Source: Meghimatium bilineatum | Taxonomy: Eukaryota; Mollusca; Gastropoda; Stylommatophora; Philomycidae | Assembly (NCBI GenBank): GCA_034231615.1 | Contig: CM067307.1 | Coordinates: 6,689,013 to 6,753,012 of the forward strand | Length of the DNA: 64,000 nucleotides | Reading direction: 5' to 3' | Part shown: positions 54,499-63,513 of the stretch, in pieces | Numbering within the stretch: position 1 is the stretch's first letter | Layout of the letters: each line of letters opens with the position of its first letter | Translations under genes and position numbers: made by a program | Notes under the pieces: model-generated | Told to the model about the DNA's origin: nothing | Seen by the model: the letters and a program-made list of their open reading frames with translations, nothing else | Databases searched by the model: none

Positions 54499-57400
54499 CG
54501 TGCGTGTGTTTACCTACAATGTTATGACATAGTATATTATGTAAAAAAAAAAAAAAAGGAAAGTAACTCATAGCATTTATTAATTCTTCTTCTTCTTCTT
54601 CTTCTTCTGCGTTTGTTCTCAAACTCCTGCAGATTAGCAGGATGTAGTCCGGAGAACGTAATGCATTGTGTCATGGTTTACAGCATTGCTGCGATATCTG
54701 CGCCTTTCGGTCTGACACATCCAACTTCAGCATGGCTTTGGGTCACTGACCCTATATGGGATAGGATAGCCAACTTCATCCCATAACCTCCTTAGTCGCC
54801 TTTTACAACATGCGTGGAAGGTAAATAGTGTTGCTATTCTTTGCTCCCCTTTCAAGCCCCGGAAACACATGGGTGAGCATTTATTAATGCTGTAGGGGTG
54901 TGAGATGTTAGCGATCTCACATTTCAGAGGCTCTGCAAATGAGGGCGGTAGCCATCTCCTCTCCCTCGCAGTCTTTACTTCCCGGATTAATCCAGTACCC
55001 ATTTTAAGGCTGGTACGACCTAAGAGCTGTTGCGATCTGAAAAACATTTCCGCCTCAACTGGGGAATGAACCCAGGACCACTCACATGCGAAGCCAGTGC
55101 GCTAACCACTGCGCTACGCAGCTACCATTTATTTTTAGTATATTATGTATAGGTATGCATACCTGCAATTATCCCACAAACGTAGACGACAATCATTCTC
55201 CAAGTTGAGAAAGCAATCTCTAGGGGAACACCCAGAACCAACTGGATGATTATGTTAAAGATAAGATCGATGTACCTGAAATGTAGTACAGAACATCAAT
55301 CAGTCATTCAATCATGTGATCATCTTAGTGATTCTTATCATTCAACCTTTTTAACTCACTGTATTACCTTTATAATTTACAATATAAAACCAAAACAACA
55401 TGGACAAATATTATGTCCTCTTTGCCAAGAACTTATACTATGGAATCCTGTGTACACATATTTCAATGTTATGTGGTATTTTAGAAACATATACCAAGTT
55501 TCCTAATGTCTGTCATCATTGTGCACTTATTAGGCCCTATTCTACAATATCTTTAACATGGTGATCTTGAACACATTGTGATAACAAGCAAGTTGAATAG
55601 CAAGAAAGTTAGAAGCAGACCAAGAGTGAAGATGCTTGACAACCTGGCATTGTAGCATGGGAGAACATCGGTATCAGAAATGTTTGACAAAACACAAAAC
55701 AAAAGTCTGTGAAAAGATATAATAACCAATGCCACATGACATGGACCACGAGAAGAAGAATATTACTACATAAAAAAAATTGAATAGTTGGCAGCTACAT
55801 CCTGATTGAATTTACTGCCAATTTTATGTGTGAACTTGTGGAAATTAGTGCAAGTTTCCAAGTCCAGTAGTGATTGTTCGATTCTCAGTCAAAGTGTGAA
55901 ATTTTTAGACTATAAATACCTGGTGAATAAACTGCTTTAAAATGGACCTAATTTCTGGGAAAGTAATTTATAGGCCTATGACTGAATACTGACCATATCA
56001 CCCCTATAATTCTGCTGATAAAAGAAAATTCAGGATCTAATTATTCTCCCATATACCTGAATGATGTTAAAAAAAATGAACTACCAAAACTTACCCTGGA
56101 TGCAAGAAGCAATATGTAACAAACCGCCAAGCCTCGTGTCTTCTGGTAGGGTGATACATTGCCTTGCTGCAACCATAATTGGTGACACTAGAGTTATCAG
56201 CATACACATTCCTCAAAGGGTAGGAGGTGACGTTGCTTTCTTGTGATTGGATTATAAATACAACAATCTGAAAGAAAACCCAGATCAATCAACCAATAAA
56301 ACCTCTACAGCATTGATGTTATTTTGATAAAAAGGAACAGAGAACAATGAGTATTTTTTAGCATTAGTTCTAAAACTCCCACTGCATCCCTTTTGTAGCA
56401 GGATAATGATCCTATTATATATCCAGCAGGAATCAGGATGCAGTCCTTCCAGAGATTGGAGATCAGGGTTGCCAGAAAGTTGAAATTGATTATGATAAAA
56501 TTTCTAGTAAAATTTTGGTCAAAACAGAACACCTAACTTTTATTACAATTTTACAGACCAAAAATTATCAAAACATAAATTTAATTGCCAGTGAAGTGAG
56601 ATTTAAAAATGACAAAATTATTTTAATTTGGCACCACCGAAGATGAGGATCTCAGGCCATTGGCGCAAATAAAATGGCAACACAGAGCATTTCCATTCTT
56701 TGGAATATATCCTGCTGGAAATCTAGTAGGAGCAATGTCCTGCTACAAGAGAGATCCAGCGGAAGTTTGAGAATGAACGTTGAAGAAAAAGTTAAATTTG
56801 GCAACAAATTATCAAATCCTGACAACCCTGAAGAAGATGCATTATGTCACCATTTCATATGCAAAGTTTTACAATTTACATAACAGTCTCACCGCTTTAT
56901 TGCCAGGGCCCGAAAAGGGAACAAAGAATAGCAACACTGCGACCTGCCACATATGTCATAAGAGGCGCCTGAGAAGATTTTGAAGTTGGGTTGGCAGTCC
57001 TATCCCATAGAGAGTCAAGGTAACCCATAATCCAAGCTGCTGTTATATATGTTAGGCAGAAAAGCGCAGATATTGCAAGCAAGCTGTAAACCATTACACA
57101 GTGCATTCTGTTCTCTGAACTACTACATGCAAATATGCAGAAGTTTGATCATGCATGCAGAAGAAGAACAAGGAAACAGACTAAATCACTCACACAGATC
57201 TATATACAACAGGTCACAAAACAGACTGAATCGACAAACAGTAAAGCTGATATTGCAAATGAACTATACTCTAGAAATTTAATAATCGAAATACAAGAGA
57301 AACAATTATGTATTAAGGAAAAAGAAACATTATAAAAAGTTGAGAAATTTGGGAAAAACAAAAAATAGGACTGGAAACAGATAGAATGATAAATCAGCAT

Positions 57401-60400
57401 AACTAGATATACAAATGAAGTGTATTAATACCAAATGTATTTAGAGTACCATACTGCAAGGAAATACCAAGCAGTATCGTCAGTGGAGCATGATTTAATT
57501 ACAGTGACTTGAATTTCACAGCCACCAAGATGATCTATTTCAATCAAATTCATAGCAATAATAGTTAAGAGATTAGGTGGTTAATATCATTAAAGATGTT
57601 GGCAGAAATGACCACCAAGTCTCATGTCAGTTTCACCTATAAAGGTAATGTACTGCATTAATAAATTATTGCATAAATAATATCACGAGACTCAAATATA
57701 AGCTGTTATCAATAGTAAATATGGTTATATAATATGACATGGTACAGGTCTGCATGACATAGACATATGCCTTAAGATCACCAGATTCCCAAACAAACCC
57801 TGCCAAAATAGCACAAAATGTTGACTTAGAAGAGACAGCTATGGACAAACATGTCCTCAAGACCTTTTAAAGTTATTCCACCAACAAATGACTGGTTAGA
57901 TATTTGTATTTTATTTCATGTTCATCGTTTACATTTGGGTTGTCCTACTAGAGATCTGCTAATTGTTGTGGGAATCTTCTATACTTCCATATAGGGCTAA
58001 GTGTAGTTCTATAATAAATAGACAGAAGAAATAGTTCAGTCGTTAGTGCATTGCCTTCCTAAGGGTGCAAATCTCAACTGATTTGGAATAATTTTTTGCT
58101 CACAACTGACAACTATGGTCAACTCTAACAACTATGGTCAACTCTAGCAACTATGGTCAACTCTAACAACTATGGACAACTCTAGCAACTATGGGAAACT
58201 CTACCAACTATGGGCAACTCTAGCAACTATGGTCAACTCTAGCAACTATGGTCAACTCTAACAACTATGGACAACTCTAGCAACCATGGACAACTCTAGC
58301 AACTATGGTCAACTCTAACAACTATGGGCAATTTTAATAACCAGCTCTGAAGAACCTACCCACCACCCAAATTTCCCATAGGAAACAAGGGCTTCATTGC
58401 TCATAATTAATAACTACCAAGAATAAAAACAAGCACAATATACACACCCTACAAATAAAAAAAATAAGTCTGGATCTGTTGTGGTGTGGTACAGTGCACA
58501 TCTTGAGGCCCAAGGTACCAGGTTCAAACTCCAATATAGGTAACTACTCATCTGGGTCATACATAAATTAATGGCAGCCTACGGAACATATATATATATT
58601 TCTTACAAAAGCATCACAATCCAAAAATGTTAGGTTGACCACTACATCCTGAATAAGATATGCGACCAACTGACAGACAGAAAGATTGTATTGCAAAACT
58701 TCCACCTTTGATCAGTCGAAACTTTAAACATATTTGCCAACAGAAATATCCTCCGGATGACCGGTAAGGAGACACAAACACTTTTAAGACATTAAGGCAC
58801 AATATTAAACATAAAGGTTGGGACATATTGGTGCACATAGAGGTTGGGACATATTGGTGCACATATAGATTGGGACATATTGGTGCACATAAAGGTTGGG
58901 ACATATTGGTACACATAAAGGTTGGGACATATTGGTACACATAAAGGTTTGGACATATAGGTGCACATAAAGGTTGGGACATATTGTGCATATAATGGAT
59001 GAGACACATTGGTGCACATAAAGGTTGGGACATATTGTGCACATAATGGTTGAGACATATTGTGCACATAATGGTTTGGACATATTGGTGCACATAATGG
59101 TTGGGACATGTTAGTGCACATAATGGTTGGGACATATTGGTGAACATAATGGTTGGGACATATTGGTGCACATAATGGTTGGGACATATTAGTGCACATT
59201 TACATTTAACAAATAAATCTTCCTAATAAGAGTGAAACATATAATGGTTAACATATACCAGCTGAACACATACTAGTTAAACATATACCAATTAAACATA
59301 TGCCAATTAAACATATACCAATTAAACATATGCCAATTAAACATATACCAATTAAACATATGCCAGTTAAACATATACCAATTAAACATATGCCAGTTAA
59401 ACATATACCAATTAAACATATGCCAGTTAAACTACAAATTTACCTGAGCCACTGTGACAGCAATCATGAAGAATGGAGGAGGAATACATTTATAGTTATC
59501 CAAGCGTTCATCAACCATGAGCTGATTTGTTGTATTTCTGCAGACCACCTTTAGAATGCCCTTTGTCTTCCCCAGGTGGCTCTTCTTCTTTTCGCCGCTG
59601 ATACCAGTCTGTGACCCAAAGCTACTGCCATCATCTTGTCTGCCCAAAACCTACAGAAACATTATTGTTCAGTTAGATATATGTGGCCTAGATGTTTGGA
59701 TTCCATGCACATAATTTTGTTTGTTTATTATAAAAACATGTTATCCAGTCATTTTGCATGATACCATGGTTCCTGGTACACCTCTTAGCCTGGTATCTCT
59801 GACTTCAGCACCAGTGATGATTGCTTGCAAAGGACTATGGTCCTGCTCAATGTCAAGGATGACCTGACCAATCTTAGTTTCCAGCTTCTGTTGGCTGGAC
59901 TAAGCCTCATCTCCACTTGCACAGAATGACAATAGGCCTATACATACTGAATTAAAATATCCTGCAATATTGATCTCTAAGCATTGAATGAAGATACAGT
60001 AGGCTTACATGAAAAGAATGGAGATACAAGGAAATGCTGTGTACATCCACGTAGACCCTATACCTCTGAGTACCTCAAATTTGTGGAGCGCTGTAACCTA
60101 GTTGATAGTGAACTTGCTTACTATCACAAATTACAGTGTACCAGGTTCGAAACCACGTCCAGGCATAAATAATCAGGGTCAAGATTTCTTGCCTACATGA
60201 CCGTTCCTCCAGTAGACCCAGTTGTAAATGAATAGCTGACACATGAGTTGGGGAAGGTAAACACAAGTTGGGGAAGGTAAACACAAGTTGGGGAAGGTAA
60301 ATACAAGTTGGGGAAGGTAAACACAGCAAGGAAGAGAACTAGCAAACTCACCTAATAGTTGCTGTGACTTAGAACATGAAGAGTTAGCTTCATCCCCAAT

Positions 60401-60690
60401 GGCAAGTTGCTGCCATAGGACATTCCTTTATCTAAACTTTAAACACATTAAATCTTTCAAAGTTTAATGTGAAAAGGAAGACTAGGATGAAAAGTAAATA
60501 TTTTATAAATGTAAACAAAATCACTTACAATTCTGACAAATTCCTCGTACTTGACAGCTCGGCCCATATTGAAGTCTGTCAAATCTGCAAGCTCCTGAAC
60601 TTTGTCTGCTGGGAGACGATTCCTATACTCAGGGTCTCTCAGAATTTTTCGCAGGTCATGACAAGCCATTTTTTCGCCTCCATAGACAAA
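47110..60690 (-). CDS. Rhomboid-related (RHBDL-type) membrane protein, predicted pseudoprotease; N-terminus missing
   Basis: Eight exons on the - strand join in phase: 60690-60529, 59650-59444, 56267-56095, 55275-55163, 53271-53171, 49249-49156, 48309-48208, 47267-47110. This gives 369 codons plus stop. Layout: degenerate EF-hand-like N-terminus, basic linker, CIPPPFFMIAVTVAQ (first membrane segment), a lumenal loop with HEAWRFVTY, then five further hydrophobic segments and GWFSIFTAMAYVGFCVIFNI as a seventh. This is the order of RHBDL1-3, intramembrane serine proteases. The serine motif GxSGG is replaced by GAAAG (residues 234-238), and the position of the first active-site His (HAGxxH) is Asp (HPGYID, residue 184). 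Asn188 and the last His (FAAHIAG, residue 311) remain. So it is probably catalytically dead and may bind clients like other rhomboid pseudoproteases; that role is inference. Start codon and first exon(s) not found in the window. Confidence 0.9.
47480..48145. repeat. Degenerate array GTTTCAAATAAAATTGTG, about 33-37 bp period
   Basis: About 17 imperfect units fill most of the intron between rhomboid exons g and h. Confidence 0.75.
48208..48309 (-). CDS. Rhomboid exon g (sixth membrane segment with the active-site histidine)
   Basis: Acceptor ATGTTTCAG, donor ACGG|GTATGT. IPQIIIAAYRRWYY, then RIGFAAHIAGLVTG with the conserved His. Confidence 0.95.
48320..49165 (-). repeat. Degenerate donor-like array after rhomboid exon f
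   Basis: On the + strand GAGATAACTTACAGATAAA-like motifs recur (about 48450, 48485, 48546, 48985, 49020, 49146). The last one is the real donor of exon f (TTATCT|GTAAGTTAT on the - strand). The period is irregular, about 35-45 bases where clear. Confidence 0.55.
49156..49249 (-). CDS. Rhomboid exon f (fifth membrane segment)
   Basis: Acceptor ATATTCCAG, 31 codons plus one base, donor TCT|GTAAGT. Hydrophilic start (NRKQLNNDQTESKQKR), then hydrophobic LTLRTILMLVI continuing into exon g. Phase fits both neighbours exactly (0 in, 1 out), which supports an exon with little sequence conservation. Confidence 0.85.
49390..49500. repeat. Dispersed repeat fragment
   Basis: CACCAGAGCTGCAACCTATC and TTTTTGTATGGTTGTAA resemble 7320-7400; probably a LINE 3' untranslated end. 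Confidence 0.4.
49505..50295. repeat. G/T-only strand-asymmetric TTGGTTGGC tract, about 0.8 kb
   Basis: Degenerate GGTTGGTTGGCTGGTTGATT runs; the + strand is almost only G and T with scattered C. It lies in the intron of the rhomboid gene. Confidence 0.9.
50530..50770. repeat. 39-bp minisatellite, 6 units
   Basis: CTTTGTTACTGTAGCCCTTG followed by CCTTTTTGTCAGATAATGT. Open on both strands because 39 is divisible by three. Confidence 0.95.
50885..51240 (-). pseudogene. LINE fragment with internal deletion
   Basis: - strand: KITVNDIVSKQINQFKYLGT, MITANGIRSTEIKCRIGQVM, RQAGLENIVTTGKIEDNRD. The middle (YGCES...FYRRML) is missing compared with 5725-6126. An ATC tail remnant is at the left end. 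Confidence 0.75.
51550..51708 (+). mobile_element. Short GAA-tailed SINE-like element (family 2b)
   Basis: CATTTCCATTCTCTGGACTA, CATCCTGCTGGAAATCTAGT, then GATTGAACGCTGAAGAAGAAG. Same family as 21963 and 56640. Confidence 0.75.
51709..52169. other. Intronic, no gene seen
   Basis: Unique sequence. The first units of the GGTAAAGCT array begin just before the SINE at 52180. Confidence 0.4.
52180..52388 (-). mobile_element. tRNA-derived SINE (family 1), inserted in a minisatellite
   Basis: Nearly identical to 5267-5478, with - strand A box TGGTGAAGTGGTACAGAGC and B box GAGTTCGATCC. Flanked by a 10-base duplication AGCTATGACT (52170-52179, 52389-52398) made from an array unit. Confidence 0.9.
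52399..52940. repeat. About 46-bp dimeric minisatellite of GGTAAAGCTRGGACTGTA units
   Basis: Alternating halves end in ...AAGCCTA or ...TATCATA. About 11 dimers, some deleted to monomers at 52700-52760. Confidence 0.93.
53040..53160. repeat. (CA)n microsatellites
   Basis: ACACACACAC runs at about 53060-53075 and 53124-53145, immediately downstream of the rhomboid exon e donor. Confidence 0.9.
53171..53271 (-). CDS. Rhomboid exon e (catalytic-serine region, serine lost)
   Basis: Acceptor TTTCTGAAG, donor CAG|GTAATA. VGLTGAAAGAYAIMTAH replaces the usual VGxSGGVYALxxAH. The three Ala codons are GCT GCT GCC, so no single-base sequencing error restores both Ser and Gly. Confidence 0.95.
53275..53395. 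repeat. Imperfect duplication with GAAGAAG runs
   Basis: AGTCTAATGAGGG and ACACAGAAGAAG blocks repeated; directly upstream of rhomboid exon e. Confidence 0.7.
53396..53814. other. Intronic, no gene seen
   Basis: Unique sequence. Confidence 0.4.
53815..54260 (-). pseudogene. LINE 3' fragment (family 3)
   Basis: - strand broken frames: QCQTWSLTASQQKEIVMCEM, KRLRKAAMVTKIDKI, IISCIEHIKREQVKWFVHLM, then AKGRPRKWWIENIKIAWNKH. This is the uninterrupted version of the SINE-split copy at 5165. Confidence 0.75.
54320..54560. repeat. (AT)n, (CT)n and poly-A microsatellites
   Basis: (AT)n about 54321-54346, (CT)n about 54452-54493, A-run about 54543-54557. Confidence 0.95.
54582..55125 (-). mobile_element. 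Full-length tRNA-derived SINE (family 2), about 544 bp
   Basis: - strand: the tRNA-like head has a consensus A box (TAGCGCAGTGGTTAGCGCA) and B box (GGGTTCATTCC). A body with GGTCGTACCAGCCTTAAAAT and the conserved 3' portion (GGGGAGCAAAGAATAGCAAC ... CTGCAGGAGTTTGAGAAC) follow, then a (GAA)n tail. The 8-base duplication CATTTATT is at 54574-54581 and 55126-55133. This copy defines the family, whose other members here are 5'-truncated. Confidence 0.93.
55163..55275 (-). CDS. Rhomboid exon d (second membrane segment, Asn present, His replaced)
   Basis: Acceptor ACATTTCAG, donor GCAG|GTATGC. YIDLIFNIIIQLVLGVPLE: Asn and Gln of the H-x3-N-x3-Q pattern are kept, but the His is Asp. Confidence 0.95.
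55555..55755 (+). pseudogene. LINE 3' end fragment
   Basis: LEHIVITSKLNSKKVRSRPR, VKMLDNLAL, HGRTSVSEMF, then a GAAGAAGAA tail. Related to 3270-3655. Confidence 0.65.
55840..56045 (+). mobile_element. SINE-like repeat (family 4), partial
   Basis: TTTCTGGGAAAGTAATTTAT and CCATATCACCCCTATAATTC match the body at 32640-32740. Confidence 0.45.
56095..56267 (-). CDS. Rhomboid exon c (first lumenal loop)
   Basis: Acceptor TTCTTTCAG, 57 codons plus two bases, donor CCAGG|GTAAGT. Contains AMYHPTRRHEAWRFVTYCF and ends LHP(G); the WR of the L1 loop is conserved. Confidence 0.95.
56355..56475 (-). mobile_element. SINE-like (family 2b) fragment
   Basis: CTAAAACTCCCACTGCATCC ... CAGGAATCAGGATGCAGTCC is a diverged reverse of family 2b. 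Confidence 0.5.
56636..56795 (+). mobile_element. SINE-like (family 2b)
   Basis: CATTTCCATTCTTTGGAATA, ATCCTGCTGGAAATCTAGTA, GTTTGAGAATGAACGTTGAA. Confidence 0.7.
56900..57170 (+). mobile_element. 5'-truncated SINE (family 2)
   Basis: GGGCCCGAAAAGGGAACAAA, CATAAGAGGCGCCTGAGAAG, then ATATGCAGAAGTTTGATCAT and a GAAGAAGAA tail. Confidence 0.85.
57171..58105. other. Rhomboid intron, no gene seen
   Basis: Unique AT-rich sequence. A weak tRNA-like string (AGTTCAGTCGTTAGTGCATT) at about 58030 may be a SINE head. Confidence 0.4.
58108..58338. repeat. 19-bp minisatellite, about 12 units
   Basis: CAACTCTAGCAACTATGGT with small variants. Confidence 0.95.
58485..58575 (+). mobile_element. tRNA-like SINE head
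   Basis: A box-like TGTGGTGTGGTACAGTGCA and B box CAGGTTCAAACTCC at tRNA-like spacing. Not a good tRNA fold by eye. Confidence 0.5.
58800..59205. repeat. 26-bp minisatellite, about 15 units
   Basis: GGTGCACATAAAGGTTGGGA followed by CATATT. Three open frames on the - strand are by-products. Confidence 0.95.
59235..59432. repeat. 15-bp minisatellite, about 13 units
   Basis: AATTAAACATATACC alternating with AATTAAACATATGCC, ending about 12 bases from the rhomboid exon b donor. Confidence 0.95.
59444..59650 (-). CDS. Rhomboid exon b (linker and first membrane segment)
   Basis: Acceptor TTTCTGTAG, 69 codons, donor CAG|GTAAAT. A basic linker (GEKKKSHLGKTKG), then YKCIPPPFFMIAVTVAQ at the start of the first membrane helix, a family hallmark (CPPP). 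Confidence 0.93.
60080..60178 (+). mobile_element. tRNA-like SINE head
   Basis: TAACCTAGTTGATAGTGA (A box-like) and CAGGTTCGAAACCAC (B box-like). Confidence 0.5.
60240..60326. repeat. 20-bp minisatellite, about 4 units
   Basis: ACAAGTTGGGGAAGGTAAAC. Confidence 0.95.
60529..60690 (-). CDS. Rhomboid exon a (EF-hand-like region)
   Basis: Acceptor GCTATTAG, 54 codons in phase 0, donor ATT|GTAAGT. Contains MACHDLRKIL and ADLTDFNMGRAVKYEEF, which aligns with the EF-hand of RHBDL3-type proteins but lacks most calcium-binding acidic residues. An internal ATG is present, but the phase-0 frame open from the acceptor suggests an upstream exon. Confidence 0.85.
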
Positions 60691-60780
60691 CTAATAGCAA
60701 TTGTAATAAAAGCAATGTGTTAAACAAGAAGACTAAATAAGGGATGCACATACTACATGAGATACACTGCACATTCTAGA

Positions 60781-61064
60781 CCAGTGTTTCCCAACCCTTT
60801 TTTAGTGTTTCCCAACCTTTTTTTAGTGTTTTCCAACCTTTTTTTAGTGTTTCCCAACCTTTTTTTTTAACCATGCCCCACCTATGTCTTTCTAAAATTC
60901 TATGTCATAAGAAAATTGAATTCCACTATGTAAAATATACATATTTTTAAAAAAAATTGAATTATTTCCTAAATGAGGCCTAATTACAACGTGTTTGAAT
61001 TGACCCCCCTGAACAATCAAATTGCACCACTGGGGGGTGCGGGCGCCATGGGAAACACTATTCT
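60781..61064. mobile_element. hAT-type MITE with an amplified terminus
   Basis: Ends CCAGTGTTTCCCAACC and GGGAAACACT. The target duplication ATTCTAGA sits at both sides (60773-60780 and 61065-61072). AGTGTTTCCCAACCTTTTTT is repeated four times at the left end only. No coding. Confidence 0.88.
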
Positions 61065-61072
61065 AGACATTG

Positions 61073-61630
61073 ACTCAACTAGATCATGATGATGGTAATG
61101 ACGTTCACAAGTAAAGATAAGCATGACATAAGGTCAGGTTTAACCCCTGATATTAATATTTTTCTTTAAAATTTGATAATTTTTGTTTTTTTCCTCCGTT
61201 TGAAAGTGTAACCATTTCTGCAAACAATGATATATGACTAGTAGTAATCATCCATCTGGAAGTATTTTTAATTAATTTTTAAAGTTTCCATGGTTACTTG
61301 TCAGTAGTCAGCTGTTTACATCATTAAATATGATACATTTGAAACCATCATAACTTTTGAACCACTATACATAATCCAATTATTTTCTCAGTATAATGCT
61401 GTCAATTTGATTTAAAGTAAATATTTAATTATGGTTGAATTTACATTAAATGTAAATTTTCATTGGTTTAGCTTTAATTTGGGAGCCAATCATTAAAATA
61501 CTTAATTCCAACTCAGCCAATCAGTGAACACTTCACAAATAATAAAGAAATCATTTTCCATTCAAGCAAAGCATCTTGTTCAGATTGTTTATTAGAGCTA
61601 CATGACTCGACAGATTGTGCTCTTATAGTC
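61073..61630. other. Upstream of rhomboid exon a, no gene seen
   Basis: No splice-bounded frame resembling a rhomboid N-terminus was found. Confidence 0.4.
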
Positions 61631-61904
61631 CGTTCAGAATCGTTTGCCGAGATGTTATGATTTATAATTCAAAAAGTTCTTGATGATTTCACATGAATTT
61701 TGGCATACGTTGTTAAAATGTCCATGTCGCGAAAACATATGTGTTACTTGATGTCTAGCTGTAACGGTTATTTGAAAGCAGCGAATTCTTTTGATGTTTG
61801 CCCATGTAAATATTATTTCGACCATAAACAAAATATTTTACAGTAATCTAGTGCAATGATGACCCATAGGCGTGTCCACAAAATTTTACATGGTGGCAGG
61901 TGTA

Positions 61905-62205
61905 AAAAAAATTTAAAATATATCTTTTGTTCGTAGAGTCAATTTGATATTGTTCCATGCTCTTGGTGTGAGTTTCACAAATGTTGTCGCTGCCTTTGAA
62001 ATAAGTACATATATTTCTTCATGTAAGGAAATTTTGTCTGTAATAGTTGATCCAAGATATCTGAACTTCTGTATTGAATCAAGCGGGCTAATTTTTATAA
62101 GTAATGGTTGATGGTTTGCATATAACATTTTTTTGAATTGCTTGGGTGGTATTGAGCAATGAAATGTTTTACAAATCAACTTGTAAATTTTGCAAATCAA
62201 ACTTT
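61905..62205 (-). pseudogene. LINE fragment inside the DNA transposon
   Basis: - strand: LDSIQKFRYLGSTITDKISL, HEEIYVLISKAATTFVKL, RAWNNIKLTLRTK, the region after the YADD box of a LINE. It sits between the transposase stop and the left terminal repeat. Confidence 0.7.
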
Positions 62206-62234
62206 TTTTAGTGTAGACTTAATCAGAGTAATGA

Positions 62235-63513
62235 TCATTCATAATCAGACGAGTCAAATAGGTCGATTACTGTTTTCGGCTGAACAAACAACAAACCTTC
62301 CTTTTTCCAATATTCCTCTTCTTGGCGTAACACATGATCCTCACATTTCACCCAGTAGTCTTTATGTATATTTGATAGAGCCTGATTTGTAAGAGTCTCA
62401 ATATCACATAATTTGAAAGTTGTATTTGTAGATGCTACGTGTCCTTTAACTTTTGCCCAAATTAGCTCTATAGGATTTAAGTGTGCATGATATGGAGGTA
62501 GTCTCAAACATCTATGACCATGTTCTTCAATTAACATGTCTATTTTAAATATCTTTGTTCGTTGTGTCTGTTTTACAAGGTTAAGCAATTCGGGTTTCAA
62601 GTACCTGTCGGTAAATGGTATGTGTTCTTTTATGAGCCACGTTTTGATTGCATCTTTTGTACTTGATGATGTTGGGATTCTATCTTCTACGTTCACTACG
62701 TTATGGTATGAAGCATTGTCCATTATCAGACAAGAAGGTCTATCTAATATTGGAAGAATACTTTTTTCGATCCAGTCTTCGAATATGTGCCCATTCATTT
62801 CGGAGTGGTAGTCTCTATTGTCAATGGATTTTGAAATGAAAATTAGATGAGCATTCTGCAACAACCCATTATGTCTGCTACCTGCATGTGCAACTATCAA
62901 ACGTTGCCCTTTACTACTTGGTACTGATCTTTTAATACTTCCATCTGCTAACTGCCATTCCTTTTCATTTGTATGATGAGCGTTGATCCAAGTTTCATCT
63001 AAATACACAATATCATAACCATTCTCGCGTATTCCCTTCACGTAAATACTTGCTTCTAAGAGCTACCAGATGTGGCTTTTCACAAATAATGTTTTTTCCA
63101 CCAGCATACTTTCTAAAGGTGAAGCCTGCATTTCTTACAGTTTTCCATAATAAAGTTTTTGATATTTCAATGTCGTTATTAGTTTTCAGCCAAATCTTCA
63201 ACTTTCTAAGTGTCACTTCTTCGTTTTTATCAAACATTCTACATATTTCTCTTTTTACTAGGTCCTTATCGAAACTGTCTATCTTTTCTTTCCTTCCTTG
63301 CTTTCGTGAATTTGTTGGCAATAAATATGCGCTTGCTTCCACTATTCGATCAAATGAACGTTTACACAAACCTAAAATATGCATTGTTCTCTTCTCAGGA
63401 TTTGATAAAGAACAATAAAGATGTCCCTTTTTACGCTCTCTGCAGAAGTATTGATAAATCTTTATAGCAATGTTATGCTCAGTAAAATATTTCGCTTTCA
63501 GATTCATTCTCAC
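62235..63513 (-). pseudogene. DDE transposase, broken by one frameshift
   Basis: The N-terminal frame (63513-63013) holds a helix-turn-helix-like region with KKGHLYCSLSNPEKRTM and a winged region; it ends KYLREGNTREWL then stop. The second frame (from about 63041) carries VYLDETWINAHH (first Asp), CLIMDNASYHN (second Asp) and HAHLNPIELIWAKVKGHVA (Glu), the catalytic triad of DDE_3/IS630-type transposases. The frames overlap, so a single indel near 63030-63041 separates them. By count 83 residues lie between the second Asp and the Glu, far more than the 34-41 of classic Tc1 and mariner. It is probably inactive in this copy. Confidence 0.9.

Noticed and set aside
55050-55125. tRNA gene on the - strand
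   Set aside because: The A and B boxes are good, but the sequence continues into a SINE body with a GAA tail and target duplications, so it is a SINE head.
62159-63467. + strand frames of 77 to 122 codons
   Set aside because: Antisense shadows of the transposase, which carries clear DDE motifs on the - strand.
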